DNA of 64,000 nt, from the NCBI GenBank assembly GCA_000818945.1, contig KN805412.1, positions 122,197-186,196 on the forward strand. The letters run 5' to 3'. The DNA is from Schizochytrium sp. CCTCC M209059. Its lineage: Eukaryota > Sar > Bigyra > Thraustochytrida > Thraustochytriidae. The position numbers were made by a program, and so were the translations under genes. This document shows, in pieces, positions 18,195 through 26,800 of this stretch. A model generated the notes under the pieces. The model did not search any database. It had not been told where the DNA came from and saw nothing but the letters and a program-made list of their open reading frames with translations. Position 1 is the first letter of the stretch; every line of letters starts with the position of its first letter.

Positions 18195-18695
18195 ATGGCG
18201 GAGCTGTCCGAGTTCGCGCGGCAGGCGCTGCTGACGCTGGGGCTCGGGTTCAAACTGGCCGTGGAGAATGTCATGGGCGACGACGACGCCGACGCGGCGC
18301 TGCCCGGCGCGCTCGAGGCGCTCGAGGCGCTCGAGGCCGCCGCCGCCGCCNNNNNNNNNNNNNNNNNNNNNNNNNNNNNNNNNNNNNNNNNNNNNNNNNN
18401 NNNNNNNCTCAATGGCGGGGTCGAGGCCGCGGACCTCGACGGCGAGTCCCTCTCGGACTCGGCAACCTGCGCGCCCTCGCCCCGCCGGCACGCGCGGCTC
18501 CGGCGTGCGCGCGCGGCGGGGCGCCCGGCCTCCATCGAGCCCTTCGCGGTCTCCGGCCGCGTGCGCAGCTACTCCTTGAACCTCACGCGGTCCACGCGCT
18601 CGGCGCTCGAGACCCTCTTCGACGAGCCGCCCGCGCACCAGCAGCAAAAGCAGGCCCAGACAATAACAACACAGCAGCAGCAGGATCAGCAGCAC

Positions 18696-18726
<31 letters not shown>

Positions 18727-19370
18727 TGCTGCAAGCTCAGGCGCACCAAGCACAGTCCGCCGACGCCGCGCGGCAGACGATGCGGCCGATGACTGCGACC
18801 ACGACGCTGACGTCATCCCGCCCGGCGGGCTCCGGCCTGGGAGCAGGGCCATGGCGAGGAGCAGGGACGGACCAGGCCGAGGGGGCGGGAATCGCGCTGG
18901 CGTGGGCGGGCGAGGAGCACGCCGCGAACAGTGCTGCGGACAATGCTGCGGGCGATGGGCGTGGACGGGCAGAGGATATGATGATGGAGGATGTGGCGGA
19001 GGCGGAGGCGGAGACGGCCGCGACACATGGGGAAAGAGAAGCGGCGATGCGAAGACACGGGCGCCAGGTCCTGGTGCAGGCCCTGAACACTGCCGCCTTC
19101 GAGCCGGAGCTTCTGGGCGCCGCCACGCTCGACCAGGTCGCGGACCGCTTCGAGGCAGAGATCTTTCACGCCCTGCACCTTGATCCAGCGCCAGTGTATG
19201 CCTCGACCATTGCACAGTGGCACGATTTGCTCGTAGACGAGACGGCGCGCTCGTGCCTCACAGAAGATGCCACTCGTGCGTGCCTTCTTGAAGATTTTCA
19301 TCATGCAAATTTTCCAGGCGCTGGCGATGACCAGAGCTTTTACACCAGGTGCGCAGCAGTGACGCCATAA
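18195..19370 (+). CDS. Unknown polyQ/His-rich protein, interrupted by an assembly gap
   Basis: Open frame of 392 codons counting 19 unknown ones in the gap. The start MAELSEFARQALLTLGLGF begins a hydrophobic helix, then VMGDDDADAALP and an Ala/Leu/Glu repeat run into the gap. After it come GVEAADLDGESLS, an Arg-rich stretch, SLNLTRSTRSALETLF, a Gln/His tract (QQDQQHQQHQQHQQQQ), and an acidic Met/Glu-rich segment. The last 110 residues look folded and helical: RRHGRQVLVQALNTAAFE, LDQVADRFEAEIFHALHL, STIAQWHDLLVDETARS. I do not recognise a family. A possible GTGCGC donor overlaps the end, so the 3' end could be spliced. The gap length is unreliable, so frame continuity across it is assumed, not shown. 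Confidence 0.5.
18351..18407. other. Assembly gap (57 N) inside a coding region
   Basis: Fifty-seven ambiguous bases following GCCGCCGCCGCC within the unknown polyQ gene; the repeat probably defeated assembly. Confidence 0.99.
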
Positions 19371-20080
19371 CTGCCGATACACATGATGACAATTTTTGGC
19401 GTCAGTCTCCATCGGGCAGGCGCGGACCAACTTCTTCCTTTTTTGCATGTAGTACATACAAGTTTATCCCTTCGTGGCTGGCTTTTCCCAAGCAAAAATA
19501 CAAAGCAATCTATTTTGATATTTCACCCATTCGCTGTGATTTATTGGTATCAAAAGTCTGCATTGCTGGTGTGTTCTAAAGCCTGCATTGCTGGTGTGTT
19601 CTGCTACTGCTTTTAATCAGTCGCCACAACCTATCAGCGCTCATGAGTACTTGGTCGGTGCATTCTTCTCCGTCGCCACGCTCCGTCACAACCGGCACTT
19701 TAGTCAAAAGTCTGCACACCGATTCCCCTCATAGTCCTCGCGGCGCGCGCGCATAGTCGCATGTCAAGGGCAGAGTTCCACGAACACGTCCGCCACGACG
19801 GATGTACTTCGAGAAGGTTTTAGGCGACAAATTGTGACTCGGCAAACCCCAAAATTCGCACAAACGAATAAAGAAACAAAGAATCAAGCTTTTCGACATA
19901 CCACGCCGCACAGGGAGTACACGCGAGCAAGCGATAGCTGGCAAGCTGGCGGAAGTAGCCAGTAGGCGAACGAATAAACAGACAGCCAGCCAGGCAGACC
20001 CGCAAGCTCGGTGAGCCTGCGCCGTGACCGCCAGAGAGAGAGAGGGATTAATTAATTACCTTTTGGACAAAGAAAGAAAA
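19371..20080. other. Intergenic region with a 20-bp tandem duplication
   Basis: AT-richer spacer between two plus-strand genes. CTGCATTGCTGGTGTGTTCT occurs twice, at 19558-19577 and 19583-19602. Downstream, AATTAATTACC and AGAAAGAAAA precede the aminotransferase start. No gene is seen. Confidence 0.5.
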
Positions 20081-21796
20081 ATGAGCTCACAGCTCAAGCT
20101 GACAGTCCTCCCGGCCGAACTGGCCGTCGTGCGCGTTGACCGCGCGAAAACAGAGTTTGCGGCGGCAGTAACTGCTGAGGCGCTCACTCGCGACGAGTTC
20201 TTTACACTGTCTAGGACCAGCGACGAGACCTCGCTCATCGTAGAAAAGAGCACCGCAGAAGACGTGCTCACGCACGTGCGAAAGGCGCGCGGCGGAGGCG
20301 CGGAAAATGAGCCTGAAAAAGTAGAAACCGGATGGCGTGTGCTTAAGGTAGAGGGTCCCTTCGAATTCGAGGTTGTCGGTGTTGTGGCCAAGCTCTCGGT
20401 CCCGCTCGCAGCACGCAGAGTTCCCATCTTTGTCGTTTCCACTTACGATACGGATTACATTCTCGTCAAGGAAACGAACCTAGCAGATGCTGTGACGACG
20501 CTCCGCGAACAGGGATGCGAGGTCAATGAAGATGCCATGAACGCAAAGTCCGTAGCTACAACCTCTAGCGAAGCGTCAACGACGATCAAGACAGAGGTCG
20601 CAAACGAGAAACGCATGCGTCCCTTTGAGCTCGAGCGCTACTTTGCCCAGTACGAATTCTCCGCGCCGCACTTGCTTTGCTGCTCGGATTGCGAAAGCTT
20701 GTCCATGAGTGAAGTACTGGAAATGGCAGATGAAGAGTGCAAGGCGCTTTGGGACAAACTCTCCCTGGGATACACCGAGTCTGCTGGGCTTCCCGAGCTT
20801 CGCAAAGAAATTGCACGGCAGTACGCCCGCGACGCCGAAGCTGCGTCGGCGGTTGGTTCCAATGATTGGGTTCCCAAAGCAGATAATGCCATTGTGCTGT
20901 GCCCCGAGGAAGGCATCTTTCTCGCTGCCCAAGCTCTCCTGCAGGAAGGAGATTATGTAGTGGTCCCGAGCCTTTGCTACCAGAGCCTGGTGGAGGTAGC
21001 GCGCAGCATTGGGTGCAAGCTGTCGAAATGGGAACCCACAATCAACGATCAGGGCCAGTGGAGTTTTGACGTAGACGACTTGCGCGCAATTGTTACGGAG
21101 CAAACGCGTCTCGTTGTCGTGAACTTTCCGCACAACCCGACGGGCGCCACGCTGTCGGCCGCCGAATGGGATGCACTCCTTGACATTTGCAAGTCCAACG
21201 ATGCGTACTTGTTTAGCGACGAAATGTACCAAGGTCTCGAGATCGACGGACCGGCGCTGTTGCCTGCGTTTATGCGATATACAAAGGCGGTCACGCTCTG
21301 CGGCGTGTCCAAGTCGCTGTCAATGCCCGGAGCGCGCATCGGCTGGCTCGCTTCGCAAGATGCCGCCTTTCTTGCAGAGGTTCAGGCTCTCAAGGACTAC
21401 ACCACCATTTGTCCTCCCGCGCCTTCCGAGATTCTGGCCCTCATTGCACTTCGCAACCGCGAGAAAATTATTGCGCGCAACATGGAGATCATCCGCAGCG
21501 GACTCGCGGCCGTCGAAAAGTTCTTTTCTCGCTTTGAGGCCGAGTTCGACTATGCCTCGCCCAAGGCCGGAACCATTAGCTTTCCGCGTATGCGCGCTGG
21601 TTCTGCACTCGCGGCTCGCTGGCCGAGTACGCTAGCGTTCTGCCAGGCGCTCGTGAACGACGCTGGTATCATGCTTCTTCCCAGCAGCGTCTACCAGCTC
21701 AGTGAGGATCCAAACTGTTTCCGGCTCGGCTTTGGTCGCAAAAACGTGCCTGACGTTCTCGAGCGCCTCGCTTCGTGGCTCGACGCCAACTTGTGA
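20081..21796 (+). CDS. ACT_7 (CASTOR-like) domain fused to a PLP aminotransferase
   Basis: Predicted 571-residue fusion. Residues about 1-165 match the ACT_7 amino-acid-binding family: LKLTVLPAELAVVRVDR, then GWRVLKVEGPFEFEVVGV, IFVVSTYDTDYILVKE and LREQGCEV. Residues about 190-571 form a fold-type I aminotransferase: YTESAGLPELRKEIARQYA, FPHNPTGATLS, FSDEMYQGLE, the Schiff-base lysine in GVSKSLSMPGARIGW (Lys411), and the carboxylate-binding Arg in FRLGFGRKN. The catalytic set appears complete. Relatives include capreomycidine-synthase-like and other class I/II aminotransferases, so the substrate is unknown. By analogy with other ACT-enzyme proteins, the N-terminal module may sense an amino acid and gate the enzyme; that is inference. 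Start MSSQLK (ATG at 20081) begins just before the first ACT strand. Single exon, TGA stop. Confidence 0.86.
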   Translation: MSSQLKLTVLPAELAVVRVDRAKTEFAAAVTAEALTRDEFFTLSRTSDETSLIVEKSTAEDVLTHVRKARGGGAENEPEKVETGWRVLKVEGPFEFEVVGVVAKLSVPLAARRVPIFVVSTYDTDYILVKETNLADAVTTLREQGCEVNEDAMNAKSVATTSSEASTTIKTEVANEKRMRPFELERYFAQYEFSAPHLLCCSDCESLSMSEVLEMADEECKALWDKLSLGYTESAGLPELRKEIARQYARDAEAASAVGSNDWVPKADNAIVLCPEEGIFLAAQALLQEGDYVVVPSLCYQSLVEVARSIGCKLSKWEPTINDQGQWSFDVDDLRAIVTEQTRLVVVNFPHNPTGATLSAAEWDALLDICKSNDAYLFSDEMYQGLEIDGPALLPAFMRYTKAVTLCGVSKSLSMPGARIGWLASQDAAFLAEVQALKDYTTICPPAPSEILALIALRNREKIIARNMEIIRSGLAAVEKFFSRFEAEFDYASPKAGTISFPRMRAGSALAARWPSTLAFCQALVNDAGIMLLPSSVYQLSEDPNCFRLGFGRKNVPDVLERLASWLDANL

Positions 21797-21934
21797 TATG
21801 CATGCTAACACAATAAGATCTCAGTTATAGGCCTAACCCTCGTTCTCATATGGTTCTTCTGTTTTCTAGATTTTATAAAAAGAAGAAATACACCTTTATC
21901 ACATGATATACGGGACGGACAGAGCCAAAAGAAG

Positions 21935-21942
21935 TTCTAGAA
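21935..21942 (+). promoter_or_regulatory. Heat-shock element half-pair TTCTAGAA
   Basis: TTCnnGAA tail-to-tail pair, preceded by GAA at 21931-21933 with one-base-short spacing. First of a cluster upstream of the BAG-HSP20 gene. Confidence 0.55.
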
Positions 21943-21958
21943 TCGAGAGAATAAATCA

Positions 21959-21973
21959 AGAATTTTCGCGAAG
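21959..21973 (+). promoter_or_regulatory. Perfect three-unit heat-shock element
   Basis: AGAAT-TTTCG-CGAAG exactly fits nGAAnnTTCnnGAAn, the trimeric binding site of heat-shock factor. Confidence 0.8.
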
Positions 21974-21984
21974 AGTCTGGAAAG

Positions 21985-21994
21985 TTTCGAGAAA
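21985..21994 (+). promoter_or_regulatory. Two-unit heat-shock element
   Basis: TTTCG-AGAAA fits nTTCnnGAAn; a further GGAAA lies one base out of register upstream (21979-21983). Confidence 0.6.
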
Positions 21995-21999
21995 AATCG

Positions 22000-22014
22000 A
22001 GAATCTTCGCGAAG
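22000..22014 (+). promoter_or_regulatory. Perfect three-unit heat-shock element (second)
   Basis: AGAAT-CTTCG-CGAAG again fits nGAAnnTTCnnGAAn exactly. It differs from the first trimer at one position and sits 41 bp downstream, about four helical turns. Confidence 0.8.
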
Positions 22015-22214
22015 GGCCGCCGCGCCTTCGGGAAAAGTCTCGGCTGGGAGACCTCGCGGGCCGGGTGCGCGCAGCGGCTGCAGATCCCAATCTACGAGTT
22101 GACCAAAGCGCAAGAGTTAAGAGCACCAGCGCAAGCACAAACAAGAACCATATCTATAAGAACAAGGTTGTAAAGAGAGAGTTTAGTAGCTTCGTAGTTT
22201 GGACGGTTAGGAAC

Positions 22215-22291
22215 ATGACCATCCTAGAGTCCCAACAGCAGCAGCAGCAGCAGCAGCAGCAGGAGGAACAGCAGCAGCAGCAGCAGGAGGA

Positions 22292-22352
<61 letters not shown>

Positions 22353-23576
22353 GAAATCAAGGAAGCGATGAGTGACCACGAAGAAATGGCGCTCGACGCG
22401 ACTGCTAAGCCCGAGGCTAATGCAGCAGCAGCAGCAGCAGCAGTCGAAAATCCCGAGCATCGTGCCGAATCTGTGGAGGAAGACGCTCACGACTGCGCTC
22501 AGGACGAAGACTGCGAAATGGGCGAGAGCGACGAACTCAGCAAAGAGATTGAAGCCTCGCGCGCCAAGCTCCAAGAGATCGGCAAGCGCGTCAACTTGCT
22601 CACGCTCAAGGTTTCGCGCAGCCGGGAGCGCTTCCGCACACAAAGTGCGATAGTAGCTGCAAACGTATGGATGCTCAAGGCGCTTAAACGCGGTTTGAGC
22701 ACCTTCAGTAAGGTCGCGACTACTTCTCTTGTGGAGGATCACGGCGTCATGGTCGAGACACTCATGCGCGAGCTCATCAATCTCGACGCCGTTGAATCTC
22801 ATGGCGATGAAACCTTGCGCTCGCGTCGTCGTGAGCTTGTGAAGCGCATCAACGGCAAGGTGCTGCCCCGCGCGGATCAGGCTTTGGCTCGCGCCAAGAA
22901 ACTCGCCGCCCGCGACCGTGAGCTTCGCGCTTTGCTGCAGGAGCAGCAGCAGCAGAACCAGCAGAACCAGCAGAACCAGCAGAACCAGAAGGTGGAACCC
23001 AAGCAAGAATCGAGCGAGCACGCCATGGACACTTCTGACGAGAACGAAGCGAGCGCGCAGTCGCAAGAAAACAAGTCGGAGCCAAAGCAGGCTTCCAAGC
23101 AGACCGCCGCGAGATCCCCCAAGGCCACTCACGGCAAAAAGAAGGGAAAGAAAACGTCCGCTACGAAACGCCCACCGGCACACGCTCAGTCGCCGCTGCG
23201 ATACAAGATTGGCGAGAACGCCGACGAAGCAACGATCCTTTGCGAAGTCCCTCAGGATTTGACTCTTCGCGACGTCGAGGTTGCATTTGACCGCTCTTCA
23301 GGAGAGCTCGAAGTTCGCTTGCCAAACCGCGAGCCAGCAGTCTTCGATGTCAGCGCGCCTCGCGTCAATCCGCTCGCTACAACTTACACGCTGCGTAATG
23401 GCGTGTTGCGCATTGCAATCCCAAAGCGCAAGCCTCAACGACAGAACTTCAACCAGGCTCGTCGCGTTCCGCAGATGAGGCGTCAATATCCTATGCAAGC
23501 CGCGCATCACGGCTTCTTTGACGGCCCTCAGCGCATGCCATACAGCAACCAGTTTGTCCCACTCTGGGGCTTGTAA
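22215..23576 (+). CDS. PolyQ-BAG-HSP20 (small heat-shock) fusion protein
   Basis: Predicted 453-residue chaperone fusion. After MTILES come three Gln tracts separated by Glu pairs (to about residue 45), then an acidic/Ala region. A BAG domain occupies about 125-230: LQEIGKRVNLLTLKVSRSR, LMRELINLDAVESHGDETLR and RRRELVKRINGKVLPRADQ, with the LDAV...G...R..R..LVKRI pattern that contacts the Hsp70 ATPase domain. After a Gln/Asn (QQQNQQNQQNQQNQ) and Lys/Pro linker, an alpha-crystallin domain fills about 328-405 (EATILCEVPQDLTLRDVEV; TYTLRNGVLRIAIPKRK, the A-x-x-NGVL-x-I-x-hPK signature). BAG proteins release client from Hsp70; small HSPs hold unfolded client. One chain carrying both mirrors the two-protein BAG3-HSPB8 machine. 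Start at 22215 is chosen because HSEs and a TATA-like box sit directly upstream. TAA stop. Confidence 0.86.
22233..22350 (+). repeat. CAG/CAA polyglutamine tract in the BAG-HSP20 gene
   Basis: Nearly pure CAG runs broken by GAGGA blocks code three Gln tracts, the last 19 residues long. Pure CAG runs of this length are prone to slippage, so allele length may vary. Confidence 0.9.
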
Positions 23577-23870
23577 AGCCTTGTATATCTGTGAAATAAG
23601 TTCTATACGCTTTGTTTTCATCTGTTATAATTGTTTGTTGTTTGTCGACTGGAATCTTGCGCTCAGCTCATCATGCAGCCTCTTTTTTTTTAATCTGGCT
23701 GCGTCTGGCTGGTAAATTTTTTCCCCCTTCAAGGTATGTCATTTTAAAATTTTCCATCATCCGCGAGATTGTCGAAATACGATACATCAATTGTTTTTTA
23801 TCTTCTCCTTGTCTTGCTAGCTAAAGCACGAAGCGATACTTCAAGATCCCTGAGCGGAGGCGACAACAGC
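23577..23870. other. Convergent 3' spacer
   Basis: AT-rich sequence between the 3' ends of the BAG-HSP20 and TPR genes; contains a T-run near 23685-23692. Nothing else is seen. Confidence 0.5.
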
Positions 23871-26800
23871 CTATCGCAAGTCCTCCACAAGAGACTCTGC
23901 ACTGAGCGTGTCTCTGTGATTGTCGCCGAGCGTCTTACGCCAGATGCGTTCAGCTTTTTGCGCGTACTCGAGAGCTTGGTCAAACTCTCCGAGCCCCTCA
24001 TGCACGAGCGCCATGTTAAACATGGACCGCGCCAAGGATGGGTGCCATTCGCTGAGGGTCTCTCGATAGATATCCATGGCCTCCGTATTGAGTGCCAAGG
24101 CCTCATCGTATTTGCCCTGCATCCTTCTCACCACTCCCATGTTGTTGAGCGAATCCGCAACTAGCGAGTGGCGCTCGTGGAGCGCAGACTTGCGGATCGA
24201 CAGTGCTTCTGCGTACAGCGTCCACGCCTCTTCGTCTCTTCCCTGTTCCTCCTTGACAATGGCCATGTTGTTCAAAATGTCGGCCACGGAAAGGTGACTC
24301 TTGCCAAGAGCTTCTTTGCGAATCGAAAGCGCTTGCTCAAAGAGCGCATAGGCTTCGTCTCCGTTGCCGCTCGCTTCTTTCGCCAAAGCCATGTTGTTCA
24401 ATGTGTCGGCGACGGAGTCGTGGCGCGGGCCAAGAGCCTCGCGTTTGATGTCCAAAGCCTCTTTGCAAAGCAAAAGAGCCCCCTCGTATTCACCTTGTCC
24501 ACCCTTGACGACAGCCATGTTGTTGAGTGTTTGCGCCACGCGGACATCCCGCGGTGAATGCGCACGCTGAATTTCCAGCGCCTGGGTGAAATGTCCGAGG
24601 GCGTCATCAAACCTGCCTTGCATTTTCTCCATTACACCCATGTTGACGAGAATCTCCGCAACATTCAGATGCGAGGCGCCCAGGATGGTGCGCTTAATGG
24701 AAAGAGTCTCCTCATAGTCTGCCAACGCACCAGAGAGGTCGCCCTGGACACCTTTGATCGCAGCAATGTTACCCGTAGTATCAGCGATGGAAAGGTTGGC
24801 CTCGTGATCCCAAATGCGGCGCTTGATCGCCAGCGAACGTTTATAGAGGGCGAGAGCCTCGCTGTACTCGCCGAGAGACTTTTTCACAATGCCCATGTTA
24901 TTGAGCGTCGAGGCCATGGCGCTATCGGCATCGTTGTCCTCTGCTGTCTCCGTGTAAATGTCCAAGGCCTCAGAGTAATGTTCCAGGGCCTTGCAATATT
25001 CGCCTTGTGCATCGTAAGCACCACCCAAGTTGTTGTGCACGTTGGCCACGGCTCGGTGTCTCTCTCCGAGGCAGACCTTGCAAATGGCCATGGCCTCCTC
25101 ATACATGCTGATCTCCTCAGCAAACTTGCCTTGCGCATGTCGAATCGCGCCAATGTCCTGAAGCGTATCGGCGACAGAAAGGTGAGACTTTCCAAGTTTA
25201 TCGCGTCTGATTTCCAGCACTTGGTTGTACATTTGAAGGGCCTCGTCAAACTTGTTTTGGGCAACTTTGGCTGATCCCATCCCTGCAAGCATGTCAGCCA
25301 CCGCCACGTCGCGCTCGCCGTCGGTGTCGCGACACATATCAAGAGCTTGACTGTAAAAGTCGATCGCCTCGTCGTGTTTACCCTGTGACCCAGAAACGAT
25401 GGCCATGTTGTTAAGTGTGTCTGCGACCGACCGCCTTCTGCTATTCACCGTCGAAGAGACGCTGGACGATCGAGCGGGAGTCGGGGAAGAGATGCTTGGA
25501 TCATCCTCACTGGATATGATCGCATTTTCATCGCCAAACGACACGGCTCCGACGAGTGGTCGCGATGGCTGGCTCAAAGACTCTCTGCGAATGTTCAGAG
25601 CCTCTGCGAAAAGCTCGAGAGACTGATCACGCTCTCCCAAGGTATCCTTGATGACAGCCATTCCCTCGAGCGTGTCGGCAACTGACTCGTGTCGCGAGCC
25701 GAGGGTCTCCCGACGGATAGAGGCCGACTCTTGCAAAAGATCGAGCGCTTCTGCGTGCTTGCCCTGGGCCTCCATCAGCGCGGCCATTTGTGTTGGAGGT
25801 TCCGCAACGGAAGCGTGGCGCTCGCCAAGCGTTTCGCGGAGTAGCGAAAGTGCTTTCCGGTACAGCGTGATGGCTTCGTCAAAATGGCCCTGGCACTCCT
25901 TGACAGCCCCCATGTTGTTGAGTGTATGCGCCACAGCGGCGTCACGAGGTCCGAGAGTGTTTTTATAAATCGCAAGAGCTTTACCGTAGAGTTCCAGGGA
26001 CAAATCGCATTGACCCTGTAGTCTGCGAACAAAGGCGAGATCATGAAGTGTGTTTGCCACCGAGGCATGCTCGAGACCAAGCTTTTCCCGCTTGATGGAG
26101 AGTGCTTCGGCATACAGCTCCGCGGCCTCTTCGTATTCTTGAAGCCCTGTTGCGGAGCCTGCCATGTTGTGAAGAAGATCGGCAACGATCACGTGTCGAT
26201 TGCCATAGTGGGCGCGTTTGATGAAAAGAGCTTCATCGAAGAGAGAGTAGGCTTCATCGTAGCGTTCTTGTGCATGGCGAACGACGGCTGCGCGATGCTT
26301 GGCCATGCCGACGTTGACGCTTTGCGAACCATCGACCCGTAAAAAGATGTGCACAGCCTGGTCAAAGTAACCAAATGCGGCGTCGAACTCGTTCATCTTT
26401 CGCATGAATCCACCAGCGTTGACAAGCAAATGGGCGAGCGAGCGATCTCGCGCGGGTTCAGCAGCATCTCGCTCTGCAACAATGATCGCTTGCTCGACGC
26501 GCTCACGGAACCAGCGCAAGAGACACCAGACTACAGTGGCCTTGAATTCGGGCAGACCTCCAGGCAACCGAAGTATTGCCTTGCGGATCGCAGAAAGGTC
26601 CCCCTCGTCCCGGCTCTCCATGGTTCGCATGTCAATCTCGTAAATGGCCCGAAGGAGCTCGTCGCCGCCGCGCCCGTCGCGCAGCCAGGCCAATACATTT
26701 GCATCAGAACCTGCGCCAAAGACGAGGTCCAGTGGATGCCTTGTGCCAACTGCGGCACCGTACATTTCCCAGAGGCACCAAGCACGACGCATGGGTTCTG

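Larger units (their letters stand above)
21797..22214 (+). promoter_or_regulatory. Promoter and leader of the BAG-HSP20 gene
   Basis: Holds four heat-shock-element matches (21935-22014, annotated separately) and a TATA-like CTATAAG at about 22154-22160, 55 nt before the ATG. The order HSE, TATA, ATG is that of a heat-inducible promoter. An open frame continues upstream in phase to 21903, but it runs over the HSEs and TATA, so I do not treat it as coding. The TATAAAA near 21874 lies upstream of the HSEs and more likely belongs to the preceding 3' end. Confidence 0.65.

Noticed and set aside
17148..18749. A 533-codon frame on the minus strand across the assembly gap
   Set aside because: It is antisense to the polyQ gene, crosses unknown bases, is driven by simple repeats and shows no domain.
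21903..22214. 104-residue N-terminal extension of the BAG-HSP20 protein
   Set aside because: It would run over heat-shock elements and a TATA-like box, and its composition is not protein-like.
24000..26400. CRISPR-like or satellite array suggested by regular 126-bp spacing
   Set aside because: The period is three times 42 codons and comes from protein TPR units; bases differ freely at third positions.
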